A stretch of DNA of 64,000 bases from Mariniblastus fucicola (GTDB lineage: Bacteria > Planctomycetota > Planctomycetia > Pirellulales > Pirellulaceae). The stretch is taken from positions 2,232,001 to 2,296,000 of the forward strand of contig NZ_CP042912.1 in NCBI RefSeq assembly GCF_008087665.1. Direction: 5' to 3'. A program made the position numbers and the translations under genes. The notes beneath the pieces were generated by a model. That model made no database searches and had not been told where the DNA came from. It was given only the letters and a program-made list of their open reading frames with translations. Of the stretch, positions 53,755-63,621 are shown piece after piece (positions within the stretch are counted from its first letter, which is position 1; each line of letters starts with the position of its first letter).

Positions 53755-54912
53755 CTAATTCGAGCGGTTGGTTGCCCGGTAATCGCTGGGGGTGACGCCA
53801 AAGTGCTGACGAAAGGCCTGCGACAACGAAGCGCTGGTCGCGAAACCTGCTCTGGCCGCAACGCTTGAGATTGGCAAATCCAAATCGAGCAGTAACCGGG
53901 CGACGTAAGCCATGCGGATGCGTCGGATCTCCTGAGCCGGGCTGCGATTGATTTCGGCGCGAAATCGCTGCTCGAGTCTTCGCCGCGAGACGGGAAACTG
54001 CCGCAGCAAGTCGGCCACCGTAATCCCTGTCGGCGCCCGGTCACGAATGAACCGCAGGACTTCCGCGATTTCGTCATCGTCCATCGCCAGGATGTCAGTC
54101 GAATGGCGGCCCCGCACTCGCAACGGAGGCAATAGTTTTTCCCGCTTTGGCGTCGCGCCGCCGTTCATCATCCGAGCCAACATTTTGGCTGCCGTTTCTC
54201 CAATCTGATGGCTTGCCAATTCGACCGCTGATATTTGGGGCCAGGCGACGTTACAAAGAAGCTCATCGTCATCCCCTGACAGGACCGCGACTTCATCCGG
54301 AATGTGAATGGACTCCATCGAACAGATTTCGACCAGTTGCCGCGCCGGGTAAGGATCCGCAGCAAAAATTCCCAAAGGGCGTGGCAGCGTTGCCAGCCAG
54401 CGCCGCACATTCGAGTAATTTGTTAGCCACCCCGCCGCGTCGTCGCCCGAAGGTTCATAGCTTGCACAGGAATAGCCCGCATCCGAGACCGCGTTGGCGA
54501 AAGCCGCGGATCGCGAATCCGAATAGCGGCCAATGGGCGGAGCGTAGCAGGCGAAACTGGTTAGTCCACGATCGCGCAAGTGCTCAAACGCCATTTCCCC
54601 GCGGGCCGCGTCATCGGTCGCTACCCGTGCCAGCCAGTCATACTTTGGGACCATGATGCCAACATCGACAACCGGCAACTGCAGGCTTTTGACGTGCCGC
54701 ACAGAAGGTGAATTGCGTAGCGAAGCGATAACGCCATCCCCGTTCCAGATTGTGGGCAGTCGCAAACGCCCCTGGGAATCGCGAGGCGAGATCAGAACCG
54801 CCCAGGCATTGGACTGAGCAAACTTGCAGACCGCTTCGACGATATTCCTGCCCCATGAATCGTCCGTTTCGACCAGAATGCCGACGTGTCGCGGCCGTTT
54901 GTTTTTTGTCAC
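53755..54912 (-). CDS. XylR-type AraC family transcriptional regulator
   Basis: 385 aa. Residues about 8-270 are a LacI-like periplasmic-binding-fold sensor (HVGILVETDDSWGRNIVEAV, DVGIMVPKYDWLARVATDDAARG). The last 100 residues hold two AraC helix-turn-helix units (TVADLLRQFPVSRRRLEQRFR and SSVAARAGFATSASLSQAFRQHFG). This sensor-AraC fusion is the XylR architecture, usually responding to a pentose or other sugar. It has no obvious target beyond the neighbouring genes, though the secreted protein gene lies 130 bp downstream on the same strand. Confidence 0.9.
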   Translation of the reverse strand: MTKNKRPRHVGILVETDDSWGRNIVEAVCKFAQSNAWAVLISPRDSQGRLRLPTIWNGDGVIASLRNSPSVRHVKSLQLPVVDVGIMVPKYDWLARVATDDAARGEMAFEHLRDRGLTSFACYAPPIGRYSDSRSAAFANAVSDAGYSCASYEPSGDDAAGWLTNYSNVRRWLATLPRPLGIFAADPYPARQLVEICSMESIHIPDEVAVLSGDDDELLCNVAWPQISAVELASHQIGETAAKMLARMMNGGATPKREKLLPPLRVRGRHSTDILAMDDDEIAEVLRFIRDRAPTGITVADLLRQFPVSRRRLEQRFRAEINRSPAQEIRRIRMAYVARLLLDLDLPISSVAARAGFATSASLSQAFRQHFGVTPSDYRATNRSN

Positions 54913-55044
54913 CGAGCGGACTCAACTGATGTGATACAGAACTCAACCTGCGCATTGTAGCAAATCAAATTCGTATCTGCGCAGGTGTTAACCAAGCGAC
55001 GTTCGAGCTGTCGGACTGGCGGACAGGGACGTGAGAGCTAAAAG

Positions 55045-58000
55045 TCAGTTTTCATCGTTGTCGAGAATGTTGACTGGCCTGGTTTCGAATCGGTTTCCTC
55101 GCAACTGAATCACTCGCAGGTTGGCTACGTTATCATCAACCAAAACGTCTCCTTCGGCGGTGATGCATTGATCCCACGCTCCGGTCAGCTTTCCTTCTTC
55201 GCGTGGGCTGGTCGTCACCCACGTCTTTAGAATGTTCATCTTAAGGTCTCTTTTCTCCATCCGCCGGCTGCCAACGAGCAACCAACCGTCTTCGGTGGGG
55301 ATGATTGCTTTATACCACCTACCTTGTTCGGTCTTTACAAGTTCATCTTGATCAGCATTCCAATAGACCAACCTGTAGTCGTCTAGCCAAGCGACGATTG
55401 GCGAGTTTGGATGCCACGCTATTTCTAACTGAAGGTCTTTGTCGCTTCGACTGAAAGTGTGAACAGGGCGAAACGAATCCTTTTCCGAGTCAAGTTTCCA
55501 TATCTCGATGCCCTGTCCCGATAAAAATGCGACCAGAGGTCTGGTCGGAGAAACGTACGGAATCCCAGGCTTCAGTACGTCACCCGTTCGCCTGCTGCGA
55601 ACTCGAGAATCCGGGTTAAGGTTGCTGTAAAGCAAACCGTATTGAGGATTCGTGCCATAAAAAAGATTTCCTTTGTTTCTGTCAAGCACGATGAAGGAGT
55701 CAACATTGGATCTGTCAAATTCAGATCTGGCTCCGATCATGATCATCTGGTCGGTGACTTCCAGACGGGTCCCTTCGAAAGCATGTTTCAACTCAACGAC
55801 TTCAAGCAACTTTCCAGTTTTGATGTCGAAAAAACCAAGCCGGTCATTAGGTTTCACTTGCTCACGTTTGCCATCGATTGTGCGGTGAGTCGTCGTGTGG
55901 CTGCCATTTCCATAAGTCGATGTGTCGAAAAGTGGAAGCACAATCTGGTCTTTGTAGAAAGCGGGAGCGGCGATTTGCCAGTCTGATGATCCTCGTTGGA
56001 AGCAAAACTTGACGTCGCTTTTTGATCCCGGCAGCGTAGGCGACAGTACAATTTGTTCGTCGTCGCTGAGGCTGATGATCTTTGTTTCCAACTCGCCGCG
56101 GCGAGCACGGGACGACCCGCGGTTATTGCGCGCTTCGAAGGCGGCGGCGTAGGCTTTGTACTCGTCAACGGTAACGAACCCATCCTTGTCCTTGTCCACT
56201 CTCATCAGATTAGAATTCGACATTTCTTTGGAATCCAGCTTGCCATCGTTATTTTTGTCCGACCTCCCAATGACCTCGCGATACAGCTTGTTTCTGCGAG
56301 CTTCCGCCTCCTTCTCGGCTTCCTCTTTCGTCTGATACCTGAGTACGGATACCACAAGTCGATCTGAATCTGGAGTCCACGAAAGTGACTGTGGCCTGCC
56401 TGTCTCGAAGGTCCGGACGACCTCGGCAGTTTCAACGGAGCAAACACGAACCTTGCTGACATCCTTGCTCCATTGCTTGCTCAGGCCTCCACTATCAGAC
56501 GGCGAGTCAGAGCCTACGATCGCAAGGTACTTCCCGTTCGGGCTGATACGATAACTGGCTCCCGTTTCGAACATCTTGATTTTCGAATCAGGCAAGCTCT
56601 TGTTGGACTTGAGATCGAAAATGGAAACTGGCTCTGGTTCTTCCGGGTTCGCATAGGATCTGTTCAGCCAGGCAATCCTTCCATTGTTCGAATAGTCTGC
56701 CATCGGAAGCTCACTAGACGAACGATAAGAAAAAGACACAAATCGTCTTTCAAATTCACCAACACGCGTAATGTCAGCAAGCCCCTCAAGCGCTCCATCT
56801 CCGGAAGCCTCCGAGATTAACGTTCCATCCCCAAACAATGAAAACACAATTCCATTGCTATCTGCCGCCCAGTGAACCCTTCTTAGCTTCAAGACAAGTT
56901 TTCGTATGCTGGAGTCGCTCTTAATCGTTTCACCAGAGATGGCATCTTTGACAACAATGACGTTTCCCTTGGTCAAACCAAGTTGCTTTTTAAAATCTGG
57001 TGAACACCACGTTTGCTTCCAGTTTGATTCAAGCATCAATAAACGTTTTCGCTCAAACGTTCCAAGGTCCCAAACTTCCCAGCCAAGTTTGGCCTCGACC
57101 GCGAGCATGTTATCCTCAGGCAGGAACTTTGCTTCTGACTTTTTCGCAAACACGTGCACAACGCGCTGATCTTCAAGATCCCAAACCCCCACTTCGTCTT
57201 CGAGACTGGCCGCAAAATAGCGTCCGTTGTTGGACCAGGGGCGATCCGAAATTGATCCTTCTATCCCAAGATTCGGTTGCGTGAAAACGCCTCCTTTTTT
57301 GGCGAGATTCACGAATGTGATTTCGTTGGAATCTGCGGACTTGAGCGCCAATTTCAGGCCATCCCACGACCAGCCAATTTTCTCGCAGTCACACGGAATC
57401 ACATCGATAACCTCCACGTGATCAGGTGACAGCTTCCAAACAACGACTCGCTTTTGCATATCGCCGTTTACTATGACCGCGATAACACTGGGGTCAGGCG
57501 ACCATGAAACTTCCGCGATGGAATCGCCAGCAGGAATCAGATGTAACAACTTTCCGCTTCGGTCCCGGATCGCAGTTTGCTGGCTACTTCGGGCTGAAAA
57601 TGCAATTAGTGACCCATCTGCGTTGAGCTGGGTAGAACTCGGTCCGAAACAACTTTCGACGCTCCACGAAGTAACGCCTTTTTTTGGCGAAGGATTCGAC
57701 ACATTCGCAGCCGGGAAAAGTCGCTTACCGGCAACGAAACCCAACTTTCGATTTAGTTCAGAGGCATCCAAGGTCGGCAAAGCGCTCAGTGAAAGGTTCG
57801 GCACCGACGCCGTTGCCACCGCGTCGACAACGTTTGCTTTGACCTCGCCATCCTTGACCTTATTCTCCTTGGCAACGTCGGCCGCTGCTACGCCTGGTTC
57901 AGCAGGCTTGAGCTCCACGCGAACGATCTGCTTTTCACCTCGGCGAATGGTGATGATGTTCGAGGAAAGCGTGTAGCCGGATTCGTCGGCCAACTGCAGC

Positions 58001-59385
58001 TGGTAAACGCCGGATGGAAGTGGATTCTCTCCAATCGTGACTTTGAAGTTCTTTCCAGTTTGCGGATCCTCAATCGAAACTTCTTCGTTTGCGATACTAA
58101 CGTTGATTGACGGATCAGCCTCAACAACTAACGTCCCCTTGTCATTCAGCTGAAACAACAGGACCGCCAGGGCCAACAAGCAGGCTCCAGCGAATGCGCC
58201 CAATAATCCAGCAAGGCTCGGGCTCATGGCCGATTTGTTTAGCTTCGGTTGCAAGGACGGCATCTTGCCATCTACATTCTTCAACGCGGAAATCAACTGA
58301 TCAGCTGACCCAATTCGATCCTCAGGCGATTTCTGCAAGAGCGATTCCACAATCAACCTGAGCTCATCAGGAATCGTTGTCGATTTCGTGTCTTCGGGGA
58401 AAGTCAGCGTGTCATTCGCCACCGACATCATCGTCGAAAACAGGTTCGACTTTCCGAAAGGCGATTCGCCAGTCAGCATCTCGAACAGGACCGTTCCGAC
58501 GCTGAAAAGGTCGCTCTTGGCATCCAGGTCTTTGCCTTGAACCTGCTCCGGCGACATATAGTTCGGCGTCCCGAGAATCGTGCCCGAATGAGTCAGGTTG
58601 TCTGACTCTTCGATCGCCCGAGCCAGACCGAAATCAAGAAGTTTGACATCGCCTTCGGGTGTCACCCAAATGTTCTCGGGTTTGATATCGCGGTGAAGAA
58701 AGCCACGTTGATGCGCGTAGCGTAAGCCCTCCGCGATTTGGATCGTGATTTTCCTGGCAGTCGCGGGCGAGAGCTTTCCTGCTACGTTCAGCTTATCGCG
58801 AAGCGACTGTCCCTCCAGCAACTCCATCACAAGATACGGCAGCTCTCGATGTTCTCCGAACTCCAACACCGTCGTGATGCGAGTATTTCTCAGCTTCGCC
58901 GCAGACTTGGCCTCTCGCGAAAACCTGGCGACCGCGTCGCGATTGTTTTCAAGCGACGGGTTAAGAACTTTGATGCAAACGAGCCGATTCAGTTTTGTGT
59001 CTTCGGCTTTGAACACCAGCCCCATTCCGCCGCCGGCGATAAATTCAATAACGCGATAGTGAGCGATTCTTCCCAGCTCGTCACTGTTTTCCGCCGGGCT
59101 AAGAATGCGATCGAAGTCTTCCGGTGCCGTTTGGCGATTTGCCACAAGTGACTGAATCTGTTCCAGCAGTTCCCTCGATTCGCCGGATGCGGGCGGGGCA
59201 GTATCCGTTTCATTGCCAAGACTACGCAAGGTTTCGACGAGTGAGTCATCGTTTGACGATAAGCCCAATTCGCCGATCAGCTCTTCAACGCTGCCTGATT
59301 CTTTCAACCACTGCTCGCACTGCAGCGACTCGTCGGCATTGGCGTCACCAGCAAGGTATTTCGATAGAAGCGAAGAATCTTTCAT
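55045..59385 (-). CDS. giant Ser/Thr protein kinase with membrane anchor, WD40-like and EF-hand regions
   Basis: 1446 aa. An N-terminal helical extension (about 100 aa) leads into a Hanks-type kinase at about 110-370: glycine loop FIAGGGMGLVFKAED, Lys in CIKVLNP, catalytic loop HRDIKPENI, DFGLA, and GTPNYMSPEQ. A single membrane helix (LLGAFAGACLLALAVLLFQL) follows. Then comes a PEGA-like region and a long extracytoplasmic part of beta-propeller blades. An EF-hand pair (DKNNDGKLDSKE, DKDKDGFVTVDE) is inserted near residue 1050. The ECF sigma gene lies 132 bp upstream on the same strand, a common planctomycete pairing. Signal and targets unknown. Confidence 0.92.
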   Translation of the reverse strand: MKDSSLLSKYLAGDANADESLQCEQWLKESGSVEELIGELGLSSNDDSLVETLRSLGNETDTAPPASGESRELLEQIQSLVANRQTAPEDFDRILSPAENSDELGRIAHYRVIEFIAGGGMGLVFKAEDTKLNRLVCIKVLNPSLENNRDAVARFSREAKSAAKLRNTRITTVLEFGEHRELPYLVMELLEGQSLRDKLNVAGKLSPATARKITIQIAEGLRYAHQRGFLHRDIKPENIWVTPEGDVKLLDFGLARAIEESDNLTHSGTILGTPNYMSPEQVQGKDLDAKSDLFSVGTVLFEMLTGESPFGKSNLFSTMMSVANDTLTFPEDTKSTTIPDELRLIVESLLQKSPEDRIGSADQLISALKNVDGKMPSLQPKLNKSAMSPSLAGLLGAFAGACLLALAVLLFQLNDKGTLVVEADPSINVSIANEEVSIEDPQTGKNFKVTIGENPLPSGVYQLQLADESGYTLSSNIITIRRGEKQIVRVELKPAEPGVAAADVAKENKVKDGEVKANVVDAVATASVPNLSLSALPTLDASELNRKLGFVAGKRLFPAANVSNPSPKKGVTSWSVESCFGPSSTQLNADGSLIAFSARSSQQTAIRDRSGKLLHLIPAGDSIAEVSWSPDPSVIAVIVNGDMQKRVVVWKLSPDHVEVIDVIPCDCEKIGWSWDGLKLALKSADSNEITFVNLAKKGGVFTQPNLGIEGSISDRPWSNNGRYFAASLEDEVGVWDLEDQRVVHVFAKKSEAKFLPEDNMLAVEAKLGWEVWDLGTFERKRLLMLESNWKQTWCSPDFKKQLGLTKGNVIVVKDAISGETIKSDSSIRKLVLKLRRVHWAADSNGIVFSLFGDGTLISEASGDGALEGLADITRVGEFERRFVSFSYRSSSELPMADYSNNGRIAWLNRSYANPEEPEPVSIFDLKSNKSLPDSKIKMFETGASYRISPNGKYLAIVGSDSPSDSGGLSKQWSKDVSKVRVCSVETAEVVRTFETGRPQSLSWTPDSDRLVVSVLRYQTKEEAEKEAEARRNKLYREVIGRSDKNNDGKLDSKEMSNSNLMRVDKDKDGFVTVDEYKAYAAAFEARNNRGSSRARRGELETKIISLSDDEQIVLSPTLPGSKSDVKFCFQRGSSDWQIAAPAFYKDQIVLPLFDTSTYGNGSHTTTHRTIDGKREQVKPNDRLGFFDIKTGKLLEVVELKHAFEGTRLEVTDQMIMIGARSEFDRSNVDSFIVLDRNKGNLFYGTNPQYGLLYSNLNPDSRVRSRRTGDVLKPGIPYVSPTRPLVAFLSGQGIEIWKLDSEKDSFRPVHTFSRSDKDLQLEIAWHPNSPIVAWLDDYRLVYWNADQDELVKTEQGRWYKAIIPTEDGWLLVGSRRMEKRDLKMNILKTWVTTSPREEGKLTGAWDQCITAEGDVLVDDNVANLRVIQLRGNRFETRPVNILDNDEN

Positions 59386-59517
59386 GCAATTATGCCGCGG
59401 GTTGGAGCGTAGGTTCAGGGTTCAGTTTCAATTACGAAGCCCGCTGCCGAACCCTGTCCCGAAAAATTGAAATGTTTTTCTCGAATCCGAACGGCACCAC
59501 GATCGGCACCACGAAAA

Positions 59518-60084
59518 CTACTCCCAAAGCCCGGCCAACTCCTGTTTTAAACGTTGAAGCACGCGTCCCCGCGCAAGGTAAACCGCGTTCGGCGAAATTC
59601 CCAACTCCGCAGCCACCTCCGGAGCCGGCCTTCCCTTGGCCACGTGTTCCCAGCAAGCCCGCCAAGTCGTTTCGGAAAAGTGTTTCTTCATCAGCGACAG
59701 CGCGTTGGCGGCCAAATGGCTTCGATACTCCTGCTGCGTCAGCAATTGCGTGTCGTCGGCTTCCGCCAGTTCAAGATGTGCCACGAAGGTAGGCTCAGAC
59801 AGACGATTTTGCTTTCTCAGAAAGTCACGGCATTTGTTGATCGTGACCGTGCGGAGCCATCCGCGAAAACTCAGTTTGGCGTCATATTGGAAAGTTGAGA
59901 TCTTTCCCAGCAAGACAATGAAGACTTCCTGAACGACGTCGTTTCGTTGCGGCGTCGGGACTCGCAGATCGGCGACCCATTGGCAGATCAGCGGCGTGTA
60001 AAGATGCACGAACTTCGACCAGGCTCGCGAATCCTGTTTACATCGCAGTTGCTGCAGCAAGCTTACTCGTGTTGTTTCCGCCAT
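59518..60084 (-). CDS. ECF-type RNA polymerase sigma factor
   Basis: 188 aa. Region 2 is seen in DVVQEVFIVLLGKIS and SFRGWLRTVTINKCRDFLR; region 4 in the C-terminal helix-turn-helix APEVAAELGISPNAVYLARGRVLQRLKQEL. The linker and length suit a planctomycete-type ECF factor that works with an adjacent Ser/Thr kinase rather than with a classical anti-sigma factor. The kinase gene lies 132 bp downstream, so the two are likely co-transcribed. Confidence 0.9.
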   Translation of the reverse strand: MAETTRVSLLQQLRCKQDSRAWSKFVHLYTPLICQWVADLRVPTPQRNDVVQEVFIVLLGKISTFQYDAKLSFRGWLRTVTINKCRDFLRKQNRLSEPTFVAHLELAEADDTQLLTQQEYRSHLAANALSLMKKHFSETTWRACWEHVAKGRPAPEVAAELGISPNAVYLARGRVLQRLKQELAGLWE

Positions 60085-60550
60085 GGTCGAAATCGGATAA
60101 AGAATCGATTGCCAGCAGTCATAATGGCACAGGCTGTGGTCACAATCTACCTGACGCTTCTTCGGTCAGCTGACCGGATGATTGGGCCATCCGGTCGTCC
60201 ATCGTAGATGTCGGAATTGAGTGATACAGCGAAATCGGACTCTTTCGACTGCAATCGACGGTCAACGCTGCCGATAAGAGCCCAAAGATGGTCTGATAAT
60301 TCCGTTTTTCCGTTGTGAAAGCGGAATGACTCTGATAGCCTATCGCGTCCCGTCAAGGTGTTATTTGCCCGGCAATGTTGCCCGGCCGCCAAGACTCGTC
60401 ACTGACGTGTTCCGACACGCAACCCCCTCGATGCACTCTGCATGCAAGCAGCGAATTCTTCACGCTGACGATCGCCCGTCTGATACCCGGCATTGCCAGA
60501 TCCGTGAACCGCTGATTTCGTAGAGACGCTCGAAAGGTAATTCTCTCACA
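60085..60550. other. intergenic region upstream of rpsA
   Basis: About 466 bp between the divergent sigma-factor and rpsA genes. It holds one perfect 9-bp hairpin (GACCGGATG at 60172-60180 with CATCCGGTC at 60188-60196, 7-nt loop) without a T-run. I see no small gene and no clear promoter. The hairpin could be a leader structure of the minus-strand sigma gene. Confidence 0.5.
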
Positions 60551-62374
60551 ATGGTTAATCAAAACCTCATTCACTCTCTTGAAGACGAAGACATCGAACG
60601 CCAGTTAGGCTCGGCGTTCTCTGAATACGAAGACATCGATCTTGGCGACATCCTTTTCCCGCCAGAAGCTCAGTCTCAAAACTATTCAATCGACTCGATG
60701 GTCAAGGGTACCATCGTCCGCATCGACAACGACCACGTCATCGTCGACGTTGGCTTCAAGAGTGAAGCAACCATTCCAAGCAACGAATGGACTGAGGAAG
60801 ATCCACCAGAAGTTGGCCAGGTTATCGATGTTCTGATCGAAGATCTCGAAGACGCTCAGGGCCGCGCCGACGATCCTTCTGGCTTGATCGCTGTTTCCAA
60901 GAAGCGTGCTGACCAGCGTAAGATCTGGGACGACGTTATCTCCAAGATCACCGAAGGCGACATCGTTACTGGTAAATGCCAGCGTAAAATCAAAGGCGGC
61001 CTTCTCGTCGACATCGGCGTTTCGGTTTTCCTGCCGGCATCGCAAGTTGACATTCGCCGTCCTGGCGACATCGGTGACTACATCGATCGCGTCGTTCAGT
61101 GTGAAGTCCTGAAGATCGACGACGTTCGCAAAAACATCGTTGTCAGCCGTCGTTCGCTGATCGAAAAAGAGCGTACTTACGCTCAACAGAAACTCATGGC
61201 CGACCTCGAAAAAGGTCAGGTCCGCAAAGGTGTGGTCAAGAACATCGCCGACTTTGGTGCGTTTGTTGACCTCGGCGGAATCGACGGTCTGTTGCACATC
61301 ACGGATATGTCGCACACACGTATTTCCAAGCCATCTGAGATGGTGAAGATGGATCAGGAAATCGATGTAATGATCCTGAACGTGGATCGCGAGAAAGTGA
61401 AGATCGCTCTTGGTCTGAAGCAGCTTCTCCCGAACCCATGGGATCACGTCGAAGAAAAGTACCCGGTTGGCAGCGTGCAAAACGGCGAAGTCGTCAACGT
61501 GCTTCCTTACGGTGCGTTCGTCAAGCTCGAGCCTGGAATCGAAGGTCTGGTTCACATCTCCGAGATGTCCTGGGTCAAGCGTGTTAACCATCCAAACGAG
61601 TTGGTTCAAACAGGCGACGAGATCAAGGTTTCGGTCCTCAAGATCGATCGTCAGGGCGAGCAAATGTCTCTCGGCATGAAGCAGACTCAGGACAATCCTT
61701 GGGACAAAGTCGAAGAGAACTACCCGATCGGTCGCGAGATCAACGGTCGCGTTCGCAACCTGACGAACTACGGTGCTTTCATCGAACTCGAAGAAGGCAT
61801 CGATGGCCTGCTTCACGTTTCGGACATGTCGTGGACTCGCAAGATCAGCCATCCAAACGAAGTTTTGGAAAAAGGCCAGGAGCTTTCCTGCAAAATTCTT
61901 GCTGTCGACATCGAGCGTCACCGAATCGCACTTGGTCTGAAGCAAATGAACGACGATCCATGGTCGACGGACATTCCGGATCGCTACCAGCCTGGTCAGC
62001 TGATCAAAGGCAAGATCACGAAGATCACCAACTTCGGTGTATTCGTTGGTCTCGAAGACGGTCTCGAAGGTTTGCTCCACATCTCTGAGCTTTCCGACGA
62101 CAAGGTCGAGAATCCGGAAGAGTTGGTGAAGGTCGGCGAAGAAGTCGAAGTCAAAGTCCTTCGCGTCGATACCGACGAGCGAAAGATTGGTCTCTCGAAG
62201 CGTCGCGTTGGCTGGTCTGCTGAGCAGGAAGCCGCTGCGATGAAGGAAGAGGGAATCGTTACCGGTACGTCCAGTAGCGGTGGGCAGAACGTTCCTGCTT
62301 CTGAGCTCAAAGGTGGACTTGGCGACAGCGGTCCTCTGATCAAGCCAGCTGCTCCTGCGGAAGACTCTGAGTAG
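60551..62374 (+). CDS. rpsA: 30S ribosomal protein S1
   Basis: 607 aa with six S1 (OB-fold) repeats, the full E. coli-type number. The first two are diverged (SMVKGTIVRIDNDHVIVDVG; GKCQRKIKGGLLVDIG). The last four are canonical (for example VKNIADFGAFVDLGGIDGLLHITDMSH and VRNLTNYGAFIELEEGIDGLLHVSDMSW). S1 binds mRNA leaders on the small subunit. An acidic N-terminus and a Ser/Gly/Pro tail complete it. Ends in an intrinsic terminator. Confidence 0.97.
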   Translation: MVNQNLIHSLEDEDIERQLGSAFSEYEDIDLGDILFPPEAQSQNYSIDSMVKGTIVRIDNDHVIVDVGFKSEATIPSNEWTEEDPPEVGQVIDVLIEDLEDAQGRADDPSGLIAVSKKRADQRKIWDDVISKITEGDIVTGKCQRKIKGGLLVDIGVSVFLPASQVDIRRPGDIGDYIDRVVQCEVLKIDDVRKNIVVSRRSLIEKERTYAQQKLMADLEKGQVRKGVVKNIADFGAFVDLGGIDGLLHITDMSHTRISKPSEMVKMDQEIDVMILNVDREKVKIALGLKQLLPNPWDHVEEKYPVGSVQNGEVVNVLPYGAFVKLEPGIEGLVHISEMSWVKRVNHPNELVQTGDEIKVSVLKIDRQGEQMSLGMKQTQDNPWDKVEENYPIGREINGRVRNLTNYGAFIELEEGIDGLLHVSDMSWTRKISHPNEVLEKGQELSCKILAVDIERHRIALGLKQMNDDPWSTDIPDRYQPGQLIKGKITKITNFGVFVGLEDGLEGLLHISELSDDKVENPEELVKVGEEVEVKVLRVDTDERKIGLSKRRVGWSAEQEAAAMKEEGIVTGTSSSGGQNVPASELKGGLGDSGPLIKPAAPAEDSE

Positions 62375-62442
62375 TCCTGTCCGGCAGTGATGCCGTCGAC
62401 GACAGATGCGAAACTTCAATGCTTCGCAAATTAAAACAAAGG

Positions 62443-62473
62443 CGGCCTGTGAGAAATCGCAGGCCGTTTTTTT
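62443..62473 (+). terminator. intrinsic terminator after rpsA
   Basis: Perfect 7-bp stem CGGCCTG (62443-62449) with CAGGCCG (62460-62466), 10-nt loop, followed by seven Ts (62467-62473). Confidence 0.88.
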
Positions 62474-62649
62474 GTTGTTCAGGCTTCGTTGGCCTCGCCG
62501 CGCCGCAATTTCAAGTCGGCCTCTCGGACTGCTTCGATGAAAAGCTTACGATGGAGTCCACAATCGTCCGTCTTCCGTGGCTCCCATCATGTCTCACCCT
62601 CGCGTGAGCATACAATTGCCGCTTCGAACTTCAACAACGAGAGAGTCCG

Positions 62650-63621
62650 TTGTCTACACAACCCAAATTCATCGATCGGCTCAATCCTAACGCCAACCTG
62701 CTGTTGGAGCAGTCCCGTCCGTCGTTTGACGTTCTCGGAATTGAGACCCACACGCTATCCAACGGTGCTGAAGTTTTCGACTTTGGTTCCAACCGATGTG
62801 GTGCATCTGCTGCCGGTACCTTGCTCGCGAAAATCTGCATGGCGGACCTCGCCGACGTCAGCCTGTCGACCAACGGTCAGTCAGCTTTTCCAATGTGGGT
62901 GGACGTTAAAACGGACTATCCACTTCAAAGCTGCATGGCGGCTCAATACGCCGGTTGGCCGCTTTCGCTCGAAAAATACTTTGCCATGTGCAGCGGACCG
63001 GCTCGTTCAGCAAGAGGCAAAGAAGAAGTCCTCGACGAATACTCGTTGGTGGCGTCCTCCAAGATCGTGGTCGCCGTCCTCGAAACCAAAAACCTTCCCG
63101 ACGAATCAGTTGCCGCCGCCGTCGCCAGCGAGTGCCGAGTCTCGCCCGACCACGTGCAGCTTTGCGTCGCGCGAACCGCCAGCTTGCCGGGGACGATTCA
63201 GGTGGTTGCTCGCAGCGTTGAAACAGCACTGCACAAGCTTCACGAGCTCAAGTTCGATCTTGGCTGCATCAAAAACGCGTTCGGAACCGCACCACTGCCG
63301 CCGATCGCCAAGGATGACCTCACAGCGTTAGGCTGGACAAATGATGCTGTGCTCTATGGAGCCGTCGTGCAGTTGATCGTCGATTGTGAAGACAGTCAAA
63401 TCGAAGAAATTGGAATCCGTGTTCCCAGCAGTTCGTCCGCGGACTTTGGAAAACCGTTCCTCGAGATTTTCGAGAGCTTTGATCGCGACTTTTACAAGAT
63501 CGACAAAATGCTGTTCAGTCCCGCCAAAGTCATCTTCAACAATTTGCGCAGCGGCAATACGTTTTCGTACGGCGAACAGAAATTCGATGTGCTGCATCAG
63601 TCCTGGGGAACCAATTCGTGA
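62650..63621 (+). CDS. mch: methenyltetrahydromethanopterin cyclohydrolase
   Basis: 323 aa with a TTG start; a GAGAG ribosome-binding site lies 5 nt upstream. Interconverts methenyl- and formyl-tetrahydromethanopterin in C1 oxidation. Family blocks: NGAEVFDFGSNRCGASAAGTLLAKICMADL at the N-terminus, the WVDVKTDYPLQSCMAAQYAGW core, AMCSGPARS, and DVLHQSWGTNS at the end. Length matches Mch. Planctomycetes are known to carry H4MPT-dependent C1 genes used in formaldehyde handling. Its stop codon overlaps the next gene by 4 bp, so it is in an operon with the RimK-like gene. Confidence 0.93.
   Translation: MSTQPKFIDRLNPNANLLLEQSRPSFDVLGIETHTLSNGAEVFDFGSNRCGASAAGTLLAKICMADLADVSLSTNGQSAFPMWVDVKTDYPLQSCMAAQYAGWPLSLEKYFAMCSGPARSARGKEEVLDEYSLVASSKIVVAVLETKNLPDESVAAAVASECRVSPDHVQLCVARTASLPGTIQVVARSVETALHKLHELKFDLGCIKNAFGTAPLPPIAKDDLTALGWTNDAVLYGAVVQLIVDCEDSQIEEIGIRVPSSSSADFGKPFLEIFESFDRDFYKIDKMLFSPAKVIFNNLRSGNTFSYGEQKFDVLHQSWGTNS

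Noticed and set aside
60686-62419. 577-aa open frame antisense to rpsA.
   Set aside because: It mirrors the six S1 repeats in the opposite strand, has no ribosome-binding site or known domain, and rpsA is unambiguous.
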